Source of the DNA: Salvelinus alpinus
Lineage: Eukaryota; Chordata; Actinopteri; Salmoniformes; Salmonidae
Length of the DNA: 64,000 bases
Direction: 5' to 3'
Assembly: GCF_045679555.1 (NCBI RefSeq)
Contig: NC_092098.1
Span: forward strand, 21,048,038 to 21,112,037
In this document: positions 1 through 10,564 of the stretch, piece after piece
How the letters are laid out: every line of letters starts with the position of its first letter
How positions within the stretch are numbered: the first letter of the stretch is position 1
Notes under the pieces: model-generated
The model's database searches: none
The model's input: only the letters and a program-made list of their open reading frames with translations
Told to the model about the DNA's origin: nothing
Position numbers and translations under genes: made by a program

Positions 1-1796
1 TATTTTTGTAAAAACGGCAGTCAAGCAACGGTCATCATGCCACCAGAATAAGAGCCGTGATATTTACTGGAAAGAAGCGTGAAGATCAGGGTGCACTTTC
101 ACCACACTGAAGTTAATAATTGATTTAATCTGTAGCCTAATAAAACTGCATGGTTTCCCGAGTCGTTGTGGGAGGACCACACACACACACACACCATATT
201 ATCGCGACTCCAAGTTTACTTCATTATGATGGTTATTATATCAACATTTGCGCATGAAGGCATTTCCACTGCCATTTCTCATATAATTTGTTTTACAGAC
301 AGAAAAAGATCACGTAGAATGAACAAATTAAAAATCGGCAGAATGACAACACACACGTAGTGTGTCATTCTGTTACCAAACTTGGTATCTGCACGGTTCT
401 TCAAGTAAATGTGTTTTTGTAAAATGTTCAGTGGAAATTGTTAAAAGTAGTCCTTGTGCATGGTTGTATGGTTTGTTTAAACTTGGCAATCATTGGTTTT
501 TGTTTGACAAACATTTAAAGTGAAAAATATGAGTCTCAATGTCCCTCTGTTACCATGGAATTGCCCTTAAGGATTGCATCAATAGCGGTGTTGGCTGTCA
601 GGATTGTCCTACATGATACAGGTCTGGGCGGGAAACCCTGGAGTGTGGTGCTACGGATTTACAAAACAAAAAAAGTGTGAACATTTACCCACAACACACT
701 TTGTGACTTGTCAAACAGTGACTGAGGTGTCTAAATGTGGCTCTATTGAAATACTTTATACCAGGCAGTGGTCAGTATTTTCCCTGCAACTTTAAGTACA
801 GAATATTGTATAATAAACTAAAATAATGAAATAGCACTTTATAGAGCAACACATTTTTCTTGCACCCCCCGCACCAACAGTGATTGTGACACCAATAAAA
901 AAAAAATGAAAGCAAACAAGTGCTCATCTATTTTGTTGAGTCACCAGAAGTGAACAGACGGTGGTAAATATGTATGATATTACCCAGGTTTACCTTTGCA
1001 CGCCACATATTGATTTGTGGGTAATAAACAGAGTGAGATATTTAGGGCATTTTACAAAGACATGTGGTTATCAGTCCTTCAGGTTTATGATACCACCTCA
1101 CTAGCGTGGCGATAACGTTCTCCCTTGCTCATATTAATCATACCACTGAACGACTAAATAGCTAGTGCAAACAGAAACCACCTCAAACCATTGCCAAGCA
1201 TGACAAAGAACGCCTGAATTTAGAAAGATTTGAACGACAACTGAGTTTAGAAGGATTTGTTTGCTGTTGATACAGTTCATCATGCATGTGTTGAATCATT
1301 GTTTAATTAAGTTGAGTGTCACACCATAACTAAATCTCGCCTTCGAGACCATAACATTGAGTTCAGGGGGTGAAACAAAAACAAACTGAGTAAGAAAGTA
1401 GATTTAAGTCTGATCTAATGGGTTGCTGGGTGGCTATTTTACAACAAAAAATTGAAATAATGTATATTTGAGAAAACCAAAGAGAATAAGGCTATGAACA
1501 CATTCTGGCCCTGTTGAGCAACATAGAATAGCTAGACGACCACAGCCAAGGACTGCTACCTGAAGAAAACTGTACTCCAACAGCATCAGCCATGAGGGAA
1601 ATGTGAGAAACATCTGGCCTCTGTTATACAGCCAGAGGACAGAGGTATGTGAAACTGACTAACTATGCCAGTGGTGGGTGGCCAAAATGTACCAAAGTCA
1701 ACCAAAGTGAATACAACAATTATTCAAACCTCAATGATTATGGAAAAGAAAAACAGCTCAATTCTGTATTTTAGGGCATCAACATCTTATTCATAT
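1..1796. other. Unassigned AT-rich intergenic sequence
   Basis: I find no exon-like reading frame with a recognisable protein family. The only local structure is a short CA run near 179-194 and an A-rich run near 897-908. The open frames here are short and not recognisable as a known family. It could be distal rb1 intron 17, because rb1 exon 17 lies to the right on the minus strand and the following exons were not found in the window. Confidence 0.4.
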
Positions 1797-2616
1797 ACTG
1801 AACAAAAATATAAAAACGCAACATGCAACAATTTTACTGAATTACAGTTCATATAAGGAAATCGATCAATAAGACCCTAATCTGTGGATTTCACATGACT
1901 GGGCAGGCGCACAGCCATGCGTGGGCCTGGGAGGGCATAGGCCCACCCACTTGGGAGCCAGGGACACCAACTGTGCCAGGGACACCCACAGGCCCAGCCA
2001 ATCAGAATTAGTTTTGCGCCACAAAAGGGCTTTATCACAGACAGAAATACTCCTCCGTTTCATCAGCTGTCCGGGTGGCTGGTCTCTAGACGATCCCACA
2101 GGTGAAGAAGACGGATGTGGAGGTCCCGGCCTGGCATGGTTTCATGTAGTCTGCAATTGTGCGGGCGGTTGGACGTACTTCCATATTCCCTAAAACGACG
2201 TTGGAGGCAGCTTATGGTAGAGAAATTAAGATTAAATTCTCTGGCAACAGCTCTGATGGACATTCCTGCAATCAGCAAGCCAATTGCATTCTTCCTCAAC
2301 TTGAAACATCTGTGGCATTGTGTTGTGTGACAAAACTGCACATTTTAGAGTGCCATTTTATTCTCCCCAGCACAAGGTGCACCTGTGTAATGATCATGCT
2401 GTTTAATCAGCTTCTTGATATGCCACAACGGTCAGGTGGACGGATTATCTTGGCAACGGAGAAATGCTCACTAACAGGGATGTACATAAATTTGTGCACA
2501 AAATTTGAGAGAAATAAGCTTTTTGTGCGTATGGAACATTTCTGGGATATTTTATTTCAGCTCATGAAACATGGGAATAACACTTTACATGTTGCGATTA
2601 TATTTTTGCTCAGTAT
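1797..2616 (-). mobile_element. Deleted Tc1-like transposon copy (about 820 bp)
   Basis: The left end reads CTGAACAAAAATATAAAAAC and the right end is its approximate inverted complement (TATTTTTGCTCAG), with TA dinucleotides outside, as expected for Tc1/mariner insertion. Inside, on the minus strand (2063-2341), a frame encodes the N-terminal paired-like helix-turn-helix of a transposase (SIRAVAREFNL, STISCLQRRFREYG), followed by an abrupt jump to unrelated residues. The catalytic DDE part is absent. At about 0.8 kb it is roughly half the size of a full element, so it is an internally deleted, non-autonomous copy. The same terminal sequence recurs at 48118 and 52884. Confidence 0.8.
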
Positions 2617-2728
2617 AGACTGGGTTTTAGCTGGGTAGTTCTGTTCAATAATTTTTTACCAAACCCATATCAGGGTTTCTTATCAACACTTTGTAAGGGG
2701 GGAGTCTTAGTGAAACACAAACTCCATA

Positions 2729-4165
2729 CAGGGCATTCGGAAAGTATTCAGACCCCTTCACTTTTTCCACATTTTGTTACATTACAGCCTTATTCTAAAA
2801 TGATTTAAATTTGTTTTTTTACCCTCAAATCTACACCTAATAAATAGCCAACAATGACAAAGCAAAAACAGGTTTAGAACTTTTAGCAAAAAACTGAAAT
2901 ATCACATTTACATAAGTATTCAGACCCTTTACTCAGTACTTTGTTGAAGCATCTTTGACAGCGATTACAGCTTCGAATCTTCTTGGGTATGACGCTACAA
3001 GCTTGGCACACCTGTATTTGGGGAGTTTCTCCCATTCTTCTCTGCAGATCCTCTCAAGCTCTGTCAGGTTGGAAGGGGAGCGTCGCTGAACAGCTATTTT
3101 CAGGTCTCTCCAGAGATGTTCGATCGGATTCAAGTCCGTGCTCTGGCTGGGCCACTCAAGGACATTCAGAGACTTGCATTGCACACTCCTGCATTGTTTT
3201 GGCTGTGTGCTTAGGGTCGTTGTCCTGTTGGAAGGTGAACCTTCGCCCCAGTCGGATGTCCGAGCACTCAGGAGCAGGTTTTCATCAAGGATCTCTGTAC
3301 TTTGCGTCGTTCATCTTTCCCTCAATCCTCACTAGTTTCCCAGTCCCTACCTCTGAAAAACATCTCCACAGCATGATGCTGCCACCACCATGCTTCACCG
3401 TAGGGATAATGCCAGGTTTCTTCCAGATGTGACGCTTGGCATTCAGGCCAAAGAGCTGAATCTTGGTTTCATCAGACCAGAGAATCTTGTTTCTCATGGT
3501 CTGAGAGTCCTTTAGGTGCCTTTTTGCAAACTCCAAGCAGGCTGTCATGTGCCTTTTAATGAGTGGCTTCCATCTGGCCACTTTACCATAAAGGCCTAAT
3601 CAGTGGAGTGCTGCACAGATGGTTGTCCTTCTGGAAGGTTCTCCCATCTCCACAGAGGAACTCTGGAACTCTGTCAGAGTGACCATCGGGTTCTTGGTCA
3701 CCTCCCTAACCAAGACCCTTCTCACCCGGCCTGCTCTACGAAGAGTCTTGGTGATTCCAAACTTCTTCCATTTTAGAATGATGGAGGCCACTGTGTTCTT
3801 GGGGACCTTCAATGCTGGAGAAGTGTGTTGGTACCCTTCCCCAAATCTGTGCCTCGACACAATCCTGTCTCGGAGCTCTAAGGACAATTCCTTCGACCTC
3901 ATGGCTTGGTTTTTGCTCTGACATGCAACTGTGAGACCTTATATAGACAGGTGTGTGCCTTTCCAAATCATGTACAATCAATTGAATTTACCACAGGTGG
4001 ACTCCAATAAAGTTGTAGAAACATCAAGAATGATCAATGAAAACACCTGAGCTCAATTTCGAGTCTCATAGCAAAGGGTCTGAATACTTATGCAATCAAG
4101 TTATTTCAGTTTTTTTTTTTTTTTTACTGTTTTCGCTTTGTCATTATGGGGTATTGTGTGTAGAG
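2729..4165 (-). mobile_element. Decayed Tc1 transposon, right end lost
   Basis: The left terminal repeat begins after a TA near 2727 with a GGCATTCGGAAAGTATTCAG-type end and matches those at 14634 and 59922. Minus-strand transposase pieces lie in different frames: 3600-3902 (N-terminal, KELSLELRDRIVSRH), 3285-3581 (LWSDETKIQLFG, first catalytic Asp) and 2933-3184 (LEWPSQSTDLNPIEHLW, third catalytic residue). The frames are separated by frameshifts, so no functional transposase is encoded. The right terminal repeat is missing: the element stops near the TGTCATTATGGGGTATTGTG segment at about 4140-4160, where another repeat begins. Confidence 0.85.
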
Positions 4166-4470
4166 TTAAGAGGATTGAGTGTCTCGGTGTCGGATAGATT
4201 TGAACTCGGTCTTGACTCTGTCCTGGACAGTGAGGAAACGTAACATCTTCCAGAGACCAGCGGAGTAAAAAAAGAAAAATGATCAGCTTCAATGCAGTAA
4301 GAGCATAAACCCGCTTCGCCAAATAGACACACTCCTTTCTTGAAACAATACCTGCAGTCCTTATACCTATTATAGACATGTTTGCGCAGTGGTGAACCTA
4401 TTGGACCTCCAGTGTGTGACAAGTTTGTGATGCTTAAAGGACAGCAACGGTAATACCAGCGCACTCATGT
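4165..4470 (-). repeat. Dispersed repeat, inverted partner of 6775-7230
   Basis: Reading the minus strand, this stretch contains CCACTGCGCAAACATGTCTA, a TTTTACTCCGCTGGTCTC segment and a run ending GAGACACTCAATC. The same blocks occur in the same order on the plus strand between 6795 and 7190, with clear divergence and different spacing. It directly abuts the truncated Tc1, so one insertion has cut into the other. No coding capacity was recognised. Confidence 0.6.
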
Positions 4471-6774
4471 AGGAGTGCACTTTTTGTAAACCACAAAGGG
4501 CCAGTGGTGTATTGGAGGCTATACGCAGGTATAAACACTTTTTTTTATGGGCATTGCATATACTCACTTAATCCCCACTAATACACATCAAAGTAGTGTA
4601 GTGGAGGTATATGACTTAACAATTATGTAGTACATTAGAGAAATCATGCACAAAGTAACCTACACAATCGTCAAGTGCATTAAATATATTCACGTGTGCC
4701 GCACACGGCCTCATTTCTGCGGAATATCATCTGCAGGCAGCAAGAGCACTCAACTGGTTTTGGCATGGAGCAGCTCACAGAAGAATGACATTGGTAGCTG
4801 GTGGGGTAGTTATGAAAGACGTTTCAACGTACGATATTTACCAGTAATTGCTAACTTAGGCAACAATGGGTATGCAAACCAGGTATTGAAAAAGTTTAGT
4901 CCTAAATCTTGGTTAGTAGGCTATTTGTGATGTCCAATTCAGTCATCATGCCTGGTTTGCATCAGAAGCGTAGGCATGGTGGGCACAGGCCAACCCACTG
5001 GGGAGCCAGGCCCACCCAACCAGATTGGCCAAAAATAATATAAATTCTTCCCAGAACTCAAATGTTCTCCTGGTGTAGTTTAAGCATTGTTGTGGACTTA
5101 GAAAGAAAAAAAAAATGTGAAAAATATAGGATACTTTCCTTCACTGGGGAGGCTGTTTGGGAAATTTTGGGCAAAATGTTTGTATACCCATTTCTCCAGG
5201 TGCCACTACACCACTGCATAGGGCCGATGGAAAGACAGCAGGCGCACACAGCATGATGATAAAGGATAAGCAGTCCATTCACTCTGCCACTAGGTCCCAA
5301 TCACAAGAACAGAAACACACAACCCTTAGGCTAAGCATTTCCTAATCTTAAATGTACAACTAATTATAATCATGGTCTTGCATTGGACTCACATTTTTCT
5401 GGTCTCAGTTTTTACTGACCCCTCGTCCCCCTCCCGGTTTTGAATCAGTCTCTGACAACTCTGGCACAACTCTGGCATGGTACGTTTACCAACATATCTT
5501 CTTATAGTAAAGCCAGTGTTGTGTTAGAGTCCGAATCAAGACTAAGACCGGGGGTGGGGGGGACAAGGGGACCAAGGCAAAGTCAAGACCAGAAAAATGT
5601 GAGTCCAATACAAGACCATGATTGTGATGTTGTCAAATCACCACCACAAGAGTTCAAAATGTCCAGTATTTCTGTGTTCATATTTCAGAACAACATATGG
5701 ATTCTTTAGACATTCAGAATAGTGTACAAAATGCTGCTGAGGAAAAATAGAGACACTCTACAAATTATTACTAACCCAAACACACATTCAGAGAATGGCT
5801 AAGGATTTATAAAATACTAATAATATTACTTTCAATGATGTTCTGATTTAATATCTTGTTGTTGGATTAAGGATTAACACTGAAGAGAAAAAATGATTTT
5901 TCTTCAGTGGTCTCTGGGGAGTTAAATCAACCATTGGCTCGGTCATCAGAAGCTAGATAGAAGGCATCTGCCATTCAACAGTATTAGGGCAGAATTTTGG
6001 AGTGACAGTGGAATCAACCAATCACATTGACTTGTAATGGGTGGGACAGTTTTTACAGAAACATAAGGAAACTTCTCCCTTCTTGAAGGCCAACAGGTCT
6101 CTGACAAAAGCGAGCAGTAGTTCTCCCACAGTCTAGCTAGCTAGCTTTTGTTGTAGGCTAGTTTGCAGCGGCTGCAGCAGGTGTTATCGAAGAGGATATT
6201 GTTCCTAATTTGTTAGCGTCGCACTTTACAAGAATAACTTAATAATCATCTGGTGAGTGGAACCGTTTTTTTTATTGCTGCTCACTTGCTGTATTTAAAA
6301 CTTTAGTTCCCTGGTTACTTTGTGTGCTGAATGTGATTTTATTTTTGCTAAGGGAAGTATTCACTGCAATGGTTGTAATAGCCTGATGGTTGTGTTTTTG
6401 GTTTCTTATGATTAGGATCTACTGTTTTTTTATGTCTGAGTGAATGAGCTGCTTATCCTTTAACATCATGCTGTGTGTGACTGAGGTCTTTCTACAAAAA
6501 GTGCCCTCTCCTACATGGAGTGCGCTGGTATTACAGTCCCTTTCACACACATCCTTTGACATGTCACTGTTGTTGCTTTTGGTGATAGTGATGGCTTTAG
6601 GCTACCATAGGTTGTGTAAGCAGTGTGGTTGTGAGTAGCATTATGCATGTGGGTGCCATCTCTGAGAGTGGCAGCCCGAAGCTCAGCCTCAGGTCGGGTT
6701 GATTCAGTTGGGCACATTAAGTGATGCTATGTTTCTGTACTTTTTTGTGATTTTGGTACATACATGTTCCCCCC
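4471..6774. other. Repeat-derived intergenic stretch without genes
   Basis: No protein family is recognisable in any frame. The part near 5400-5640 contains low-complexity text rich in GTCAAGACC-like words and a G-run near 5551-5562. The part near 6000-6250 contains CCAATCACATTGACTTGTAATGG and a GCTAGCTAGC stretch, which look like fragments of dispersed fish repeats. I could not define ends or target-site duplications. Confidence 0.4.
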
Positions 6775-7230
6775 ACTGAAGGTCTAATAGCCACAGTTAA
6801 CCACTGCGCAAACATGTCTATAATAGATACACTTCCCATTTCCCTCCGTCTCCCCTTATGAATAGTGAGCGGGCAACTTTCAAATCATTTCCCTACTCTT
6901 CCCTACCAGCTAACCAAGGAAATTCTGACGAGCATGACAAAGTTTGAGGATATTTTTTTGACAAAAAGTAAAGAACAGTAAATGTTATGAGTTAAGTAGG
7001 AGGTCCAGGTTTCAATAAGCGATAAGATATATATTTGGCCTGGCAAAATGGTTTTATGCGCTGACAATGGTAGCTAATAATTACTGTATGAGTTCTACTC
7101 CGCTGGTCTCAGGAAGAAATTACGTCTTCTCATTGTCTGAGACGGCGTCAAGACTATGTACAAACGTATCTGACCCCGAGACACTCGATGTGATCTCGAG
7201 ACCGGTCGAGGGTTACAACACTGCTCTCAG
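6775..7230 (+). repeat. Dispersed repeat, second copy
   Basis: Shares the blocks AACCACTGCGCAAACATGTC, CTACTCCGCTGGTCTCAGGA and GAGACACTCGATG with the minus strand of 4165-4470, in the same order, with extra sequence between the first two blocks. The pair forms a widely spaced inverted repeat around about 2.3 kb. No open frame of interest is present. Confidence 0.6.
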
Positions 7231-7329
7231 CTGTAAGAGCACCATGCAGTCAGTGTGAGCAACAGACAGTCCCTGCTTTCCTGATTGGTTGTTAACCCCC
7301 AGTGCCCTATCTGACAGACACACAGTGCT

Positions 7330-8097
7330 CTCCTTCTGGTCCAAGCACACCAAGACAGTCGTGAAGAGGGCACGGCAAAATCTATTCCCCTCAGAAGACT
7401 GAAAAGATTTGGCATGGGTCCTCAGATCCTCAAAAGGTTCTACAGCTACACCATCGAGAGCATCCTGACTGGTTGCATCACTGCCTGGTATGGCAACTGC
7501 TCGGCCTCCGACCGCAAGGCACTACAGACGGTAGAGCGTACGGCCCAGTACATCACTGGGGCCAAGATTTCTGCCATCCAGGACCTCTATACCAGGCGGT
7601 GTCAGAGGAAGGCCCTAAAAATTGTCAGACTCCAGCCACCCTGGTCATAGACTGTTCTCTCTGCTACCGCACGGCAAGCTGTACCAGAGCGCCAAGTCTA
7701 GGTCCAAGAGGCTTCTAAACAGCTTCTATCCCCAAGCCATAAGACTCCTGAACATCTAATCAAATGGCCACCCAGACTATTTGCATTGCCCCCCCCCCCC
7801 CCCCCCACACTACTCTCCGTTGTTATCTATGCATAGTCACTTTAATAACTCTACCTACATGTACATATTACCTCAACTAACAGGTGCCCCCACACATTGA
7901 CTTTATACCAGTAGCCCCTGTATATAGTCTCGCCATTGTTTTTTACTGCTGCTCTTTAATTACTTGTTACTTTTATTTCTTATTTTTATTCATATTTTTT
8001 TTTGCTGCATTGTTGGTTAGCGGCTCGTAAGTAAGCATTTCACTGTAAGGTCTACACCTGTTGTATTCGGCACAGGTAACTAATACAATTTGATTCT
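7330..8097 (+). mobile_element. 3' end of a non-LTR retrotransposon (5'-truncated LINE)
   Basis: A plus-strand frame (7414-7650) encodes the C-terminal tail typical of LINE reverse transcriptases (TIESILTGCITAWYGNCSAS, QTVERTAQYITGA), followed in other frames by a degenerate SKRLLNSFYPQAIRLLN-like end. The 3' UTR contains a C-run at about 7788-7806 and ends with a GCATTTCACTGTAAGGTC segment and a short AATACAATTTGAT tail. The catalytic reverse transcriptase and the endonuclease are absent. Clade not assigned. Confidence 0.75.
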
Positions 8098-9510
8098 CTA
8101 CTCATCTGATGGGAAGGATTGTGAAACAAAAGCAGACTAGTGAGGACACGTCGGTGTGGGAAAAGTACGGTATGCAGACTCTAGTTTGGCTTTGGCACCA
8201 ATCCTCAAACATACAAGGTGAGGTAAATCTGATACAAGTCAAATAAGCCTAAACATCCACAAATAACACTGGAAGAGTGATAGGAGGTTGTTTCTGTCAG
8301 GTACAGTACTCAGATAACAGCCTTATTAAAAACACTGACACTTCAACTGCATAGAATGTGTAGATTGAGATAGAAGATAAGACAATTTCCCTCTGGTGCC
8401 TGTTATGTGGAGACTTTCCTAGCAGCTCCAGGATATTGACTTGTAATACCATACCACTTAACAGGTCAATGACACCACAGAGGTTGTCTGGGAGTTGGGC
8501 CAGTGACAGTGAGGAGGTTAAACATCACTATTGATTCAGTGTGACCAGAGAACATTGAATTAGTGTGTGTGTTGGAGAGAGAATGAATGTACAGTATGTA
8601 TTTGGGAATTAAGGTGTCCATACATGAGCGTAAACTGATATGAAACGGTTACCGTAGCCTGTCCATTTCAAAATGGACCAAGACCACAGAAAAATCAAAC
8701 CAAGCATCATTTCACTATAGGACAGAGGCTGAACACCAATACGCCCCTGACCATCAGTCTAATGGCGTAAGAGAATTTGGATCACAATTTTTCTGAAACA
8801 TAAGGTAATGTGCTCCTTTCCTCAATATCTGCTCAAAGATGACTCTTTACACACACAATTCCTGTAGCCTCCAAAAAAATTGGAAGTGTCATTCAAGATT
8901 GTTTTCCTGCATGGGATTTATAATAACTACAACATACAAATATAAACAACATCTCTGAGGAAACTATTGAGATGTTGCACAGCTAAGAATATTAGGCTGT
9001 AGAGGTTGTAGTCTATAGAGGTTGAAAGGATTGTGTAAGAGTTCCTTTTCCAATAGGAAGGAGAGACACTTAGGATACGGGTTGTTCTCTAGGTTAACAT
9101 GGAGGAACCACATCAGCATTTCTAAATATTTTCTCTGCCTGGAGCAGGTGCTTCAGGATCTCTGACAGACACACAATAGTACAGGAGGAATTTGACTGCC
9201 ATCTTCTTTCCCAGTAAATCACTGAGACAAACTGCAGATAGTCCTACAGGTAGACACGTGATCCCTTTACAATACAGATGATTATCATGGAAATTAAAAT
9301 GCAAATCAACCACTAACAAAAGGAATGATTCTTTTCTACAGGACATTGAAGTTAATTACACACCTTACAGGCATAGTGTGTTTTAGTAGGGAGAACAGTT
9401 ACTGGGATGGAAATTACCCTGAAATAGCCCATGTGTGTGCGCTTGTGAGCTGTAGACTTTTCAGGTCCCATCCGGCACATTCAACACACCACAGCTGTGC
9501 CAGCAGACCG
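8098..9510. other. Intergenic or intronic stretch with no recognised feature
   Basis: I read all frames and find no exon with a known family and no clear transposon ends. If rb1 continues leftward, this is part of rb1 intron 17. Plain moderately AT-rich sequence. Confidence 0.35.
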
Positions 9511-9574
9511 CTCTCTAGATCACCGGCTCTCTAGATCACCGGCTCTCTAGATCACCGGCTCTCTAGATCACCGA
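9511..9574. repeat. 16-bp tandem repeat, four copies
   Basis: Four consecutive copies of CTCTCTAGATCACCGG, the last ending in GA instead of GG. The first three are identical, which points to recent slippage or array growth. It lies about 0.2 kb left of the GPCR pseudogene. Confidence 0.9.
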
Positions 9575-9783
9575 TGTGCAAATATTGAAATACCATAAAG
9601 TACCAGACATAAAAGATGAAAGTCTATCTAATTTAATATTTGGTATACCTGTCACATGTTAACTGCTGGTACAGTATTCTGCCCTATTTTCCTTCGTATT
9701 CCCTTCATTTTCTCCCCAGACATGAGGGAGACAAAGCAATGAGCCGCCACTGGAAAGACCAAAGCTATCCATGGATTTGACGA

Positions 9784-10340
9784 ACCAGACAGACGTGGTG
9801 GACCTTCTTCCTGGTCTGCATGGCCGTGGATCGTTATGTTGCTGTAGTGCATCCTCTGATGACACCACCTTGCAGGCTGTGTGCTGCGGCTGCTGAGCGG
9901 AGGGATCTGGTGCGGCCCACCACCACCACCAGCCCTGTCTTCTAGACCCGTCGTCCCAAAGCCAGCGCTCCTTTATCCTCGTGGCTCTGTGTCTGGTGCA
10001 GGGTGTCTTCCTGCTGCTACTCTTCAGCTACTGCAGCGTGGTGCGCCAGCCTCGACACTGCTCCCGCTCGCAGCACCGCAGCCGCCAGCGCACCCTCACC
10101 TACTGGGTGCTGGGGGTCTTCCTGCTCTGCTTCGTCCCCTACCACCTCAACCTGCTGGGCCACACCCTGACCCACGTGGGCCTGCTGCCCAGCTGTGGCC
10201 TGGCTCAGGCCACCAATGCTCTGCACCCAGTGGTGTTGTCCCTGGCCAGCTCCAACCGCTGCCTCAACCCACTCATCTACTACTTCTCCTGCAGCCTGGT
10301 GCATAGGGAGCCCAACAGCAGCACAGGCAGCTGCCAATGA
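9784..10340 (+). pseudogene. Class-A GPCR pseudogene antisense within rb1 intron 17 (lpar6-like by position)
   Basis: At 9799-9870 the plus strand encodes the end of a rhodopsin-type TM3, with the DRY motif (TFFLVCMAVDRYVAVVHPL). The frame then runs into unrelated residues and a stop near 9943. From about 9970 a different frame encodes TM5-TM7: LVALCLVQGVFLLLLFSY, the TM6 motif CFVPYHLN and the TM7 NPxxY motif in SSNRCLNPLIYYFSC, ending at a stop at 10340. TM1, TM2 and TM4 are not found, so a full receptor cannot be made. The family is certain. The subtype is inferred only from position: in human, LPAR6 lies antisense in RB1 intron 17, the same relative place. Other P2Y-like receptors remain possible. 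Confidence 0.75.
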
Positions 10341-10564
10341 TGACCAATGCTGAGGTTGCCCCCAGAGAGAATGTCGATTCTATTACAGTACAATCTATAA
10401 ATGCAGAAACAAGTCCCCCTGACATCAATAAAACCAAGCACTGCTCTGGTAGCACTGGCTTGGAGGTGTTAAACTGCTGATAGAAAGTGAATGCAACCTG
10501 GCCTTGAGTGCTGCAGTTATGTCATAATGTAACGTGGTGATAAGACTTGCTGTGTGTGACCTAC

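Noticed and set aside
9881-10306. Pro/Leu-rich 141-codon open frame on the plus strand and its antisense partner
   Set aside because: Out-of-frame readings of the GC-rich GPCR remnant; the real family signal is in the frame ending at 10340.
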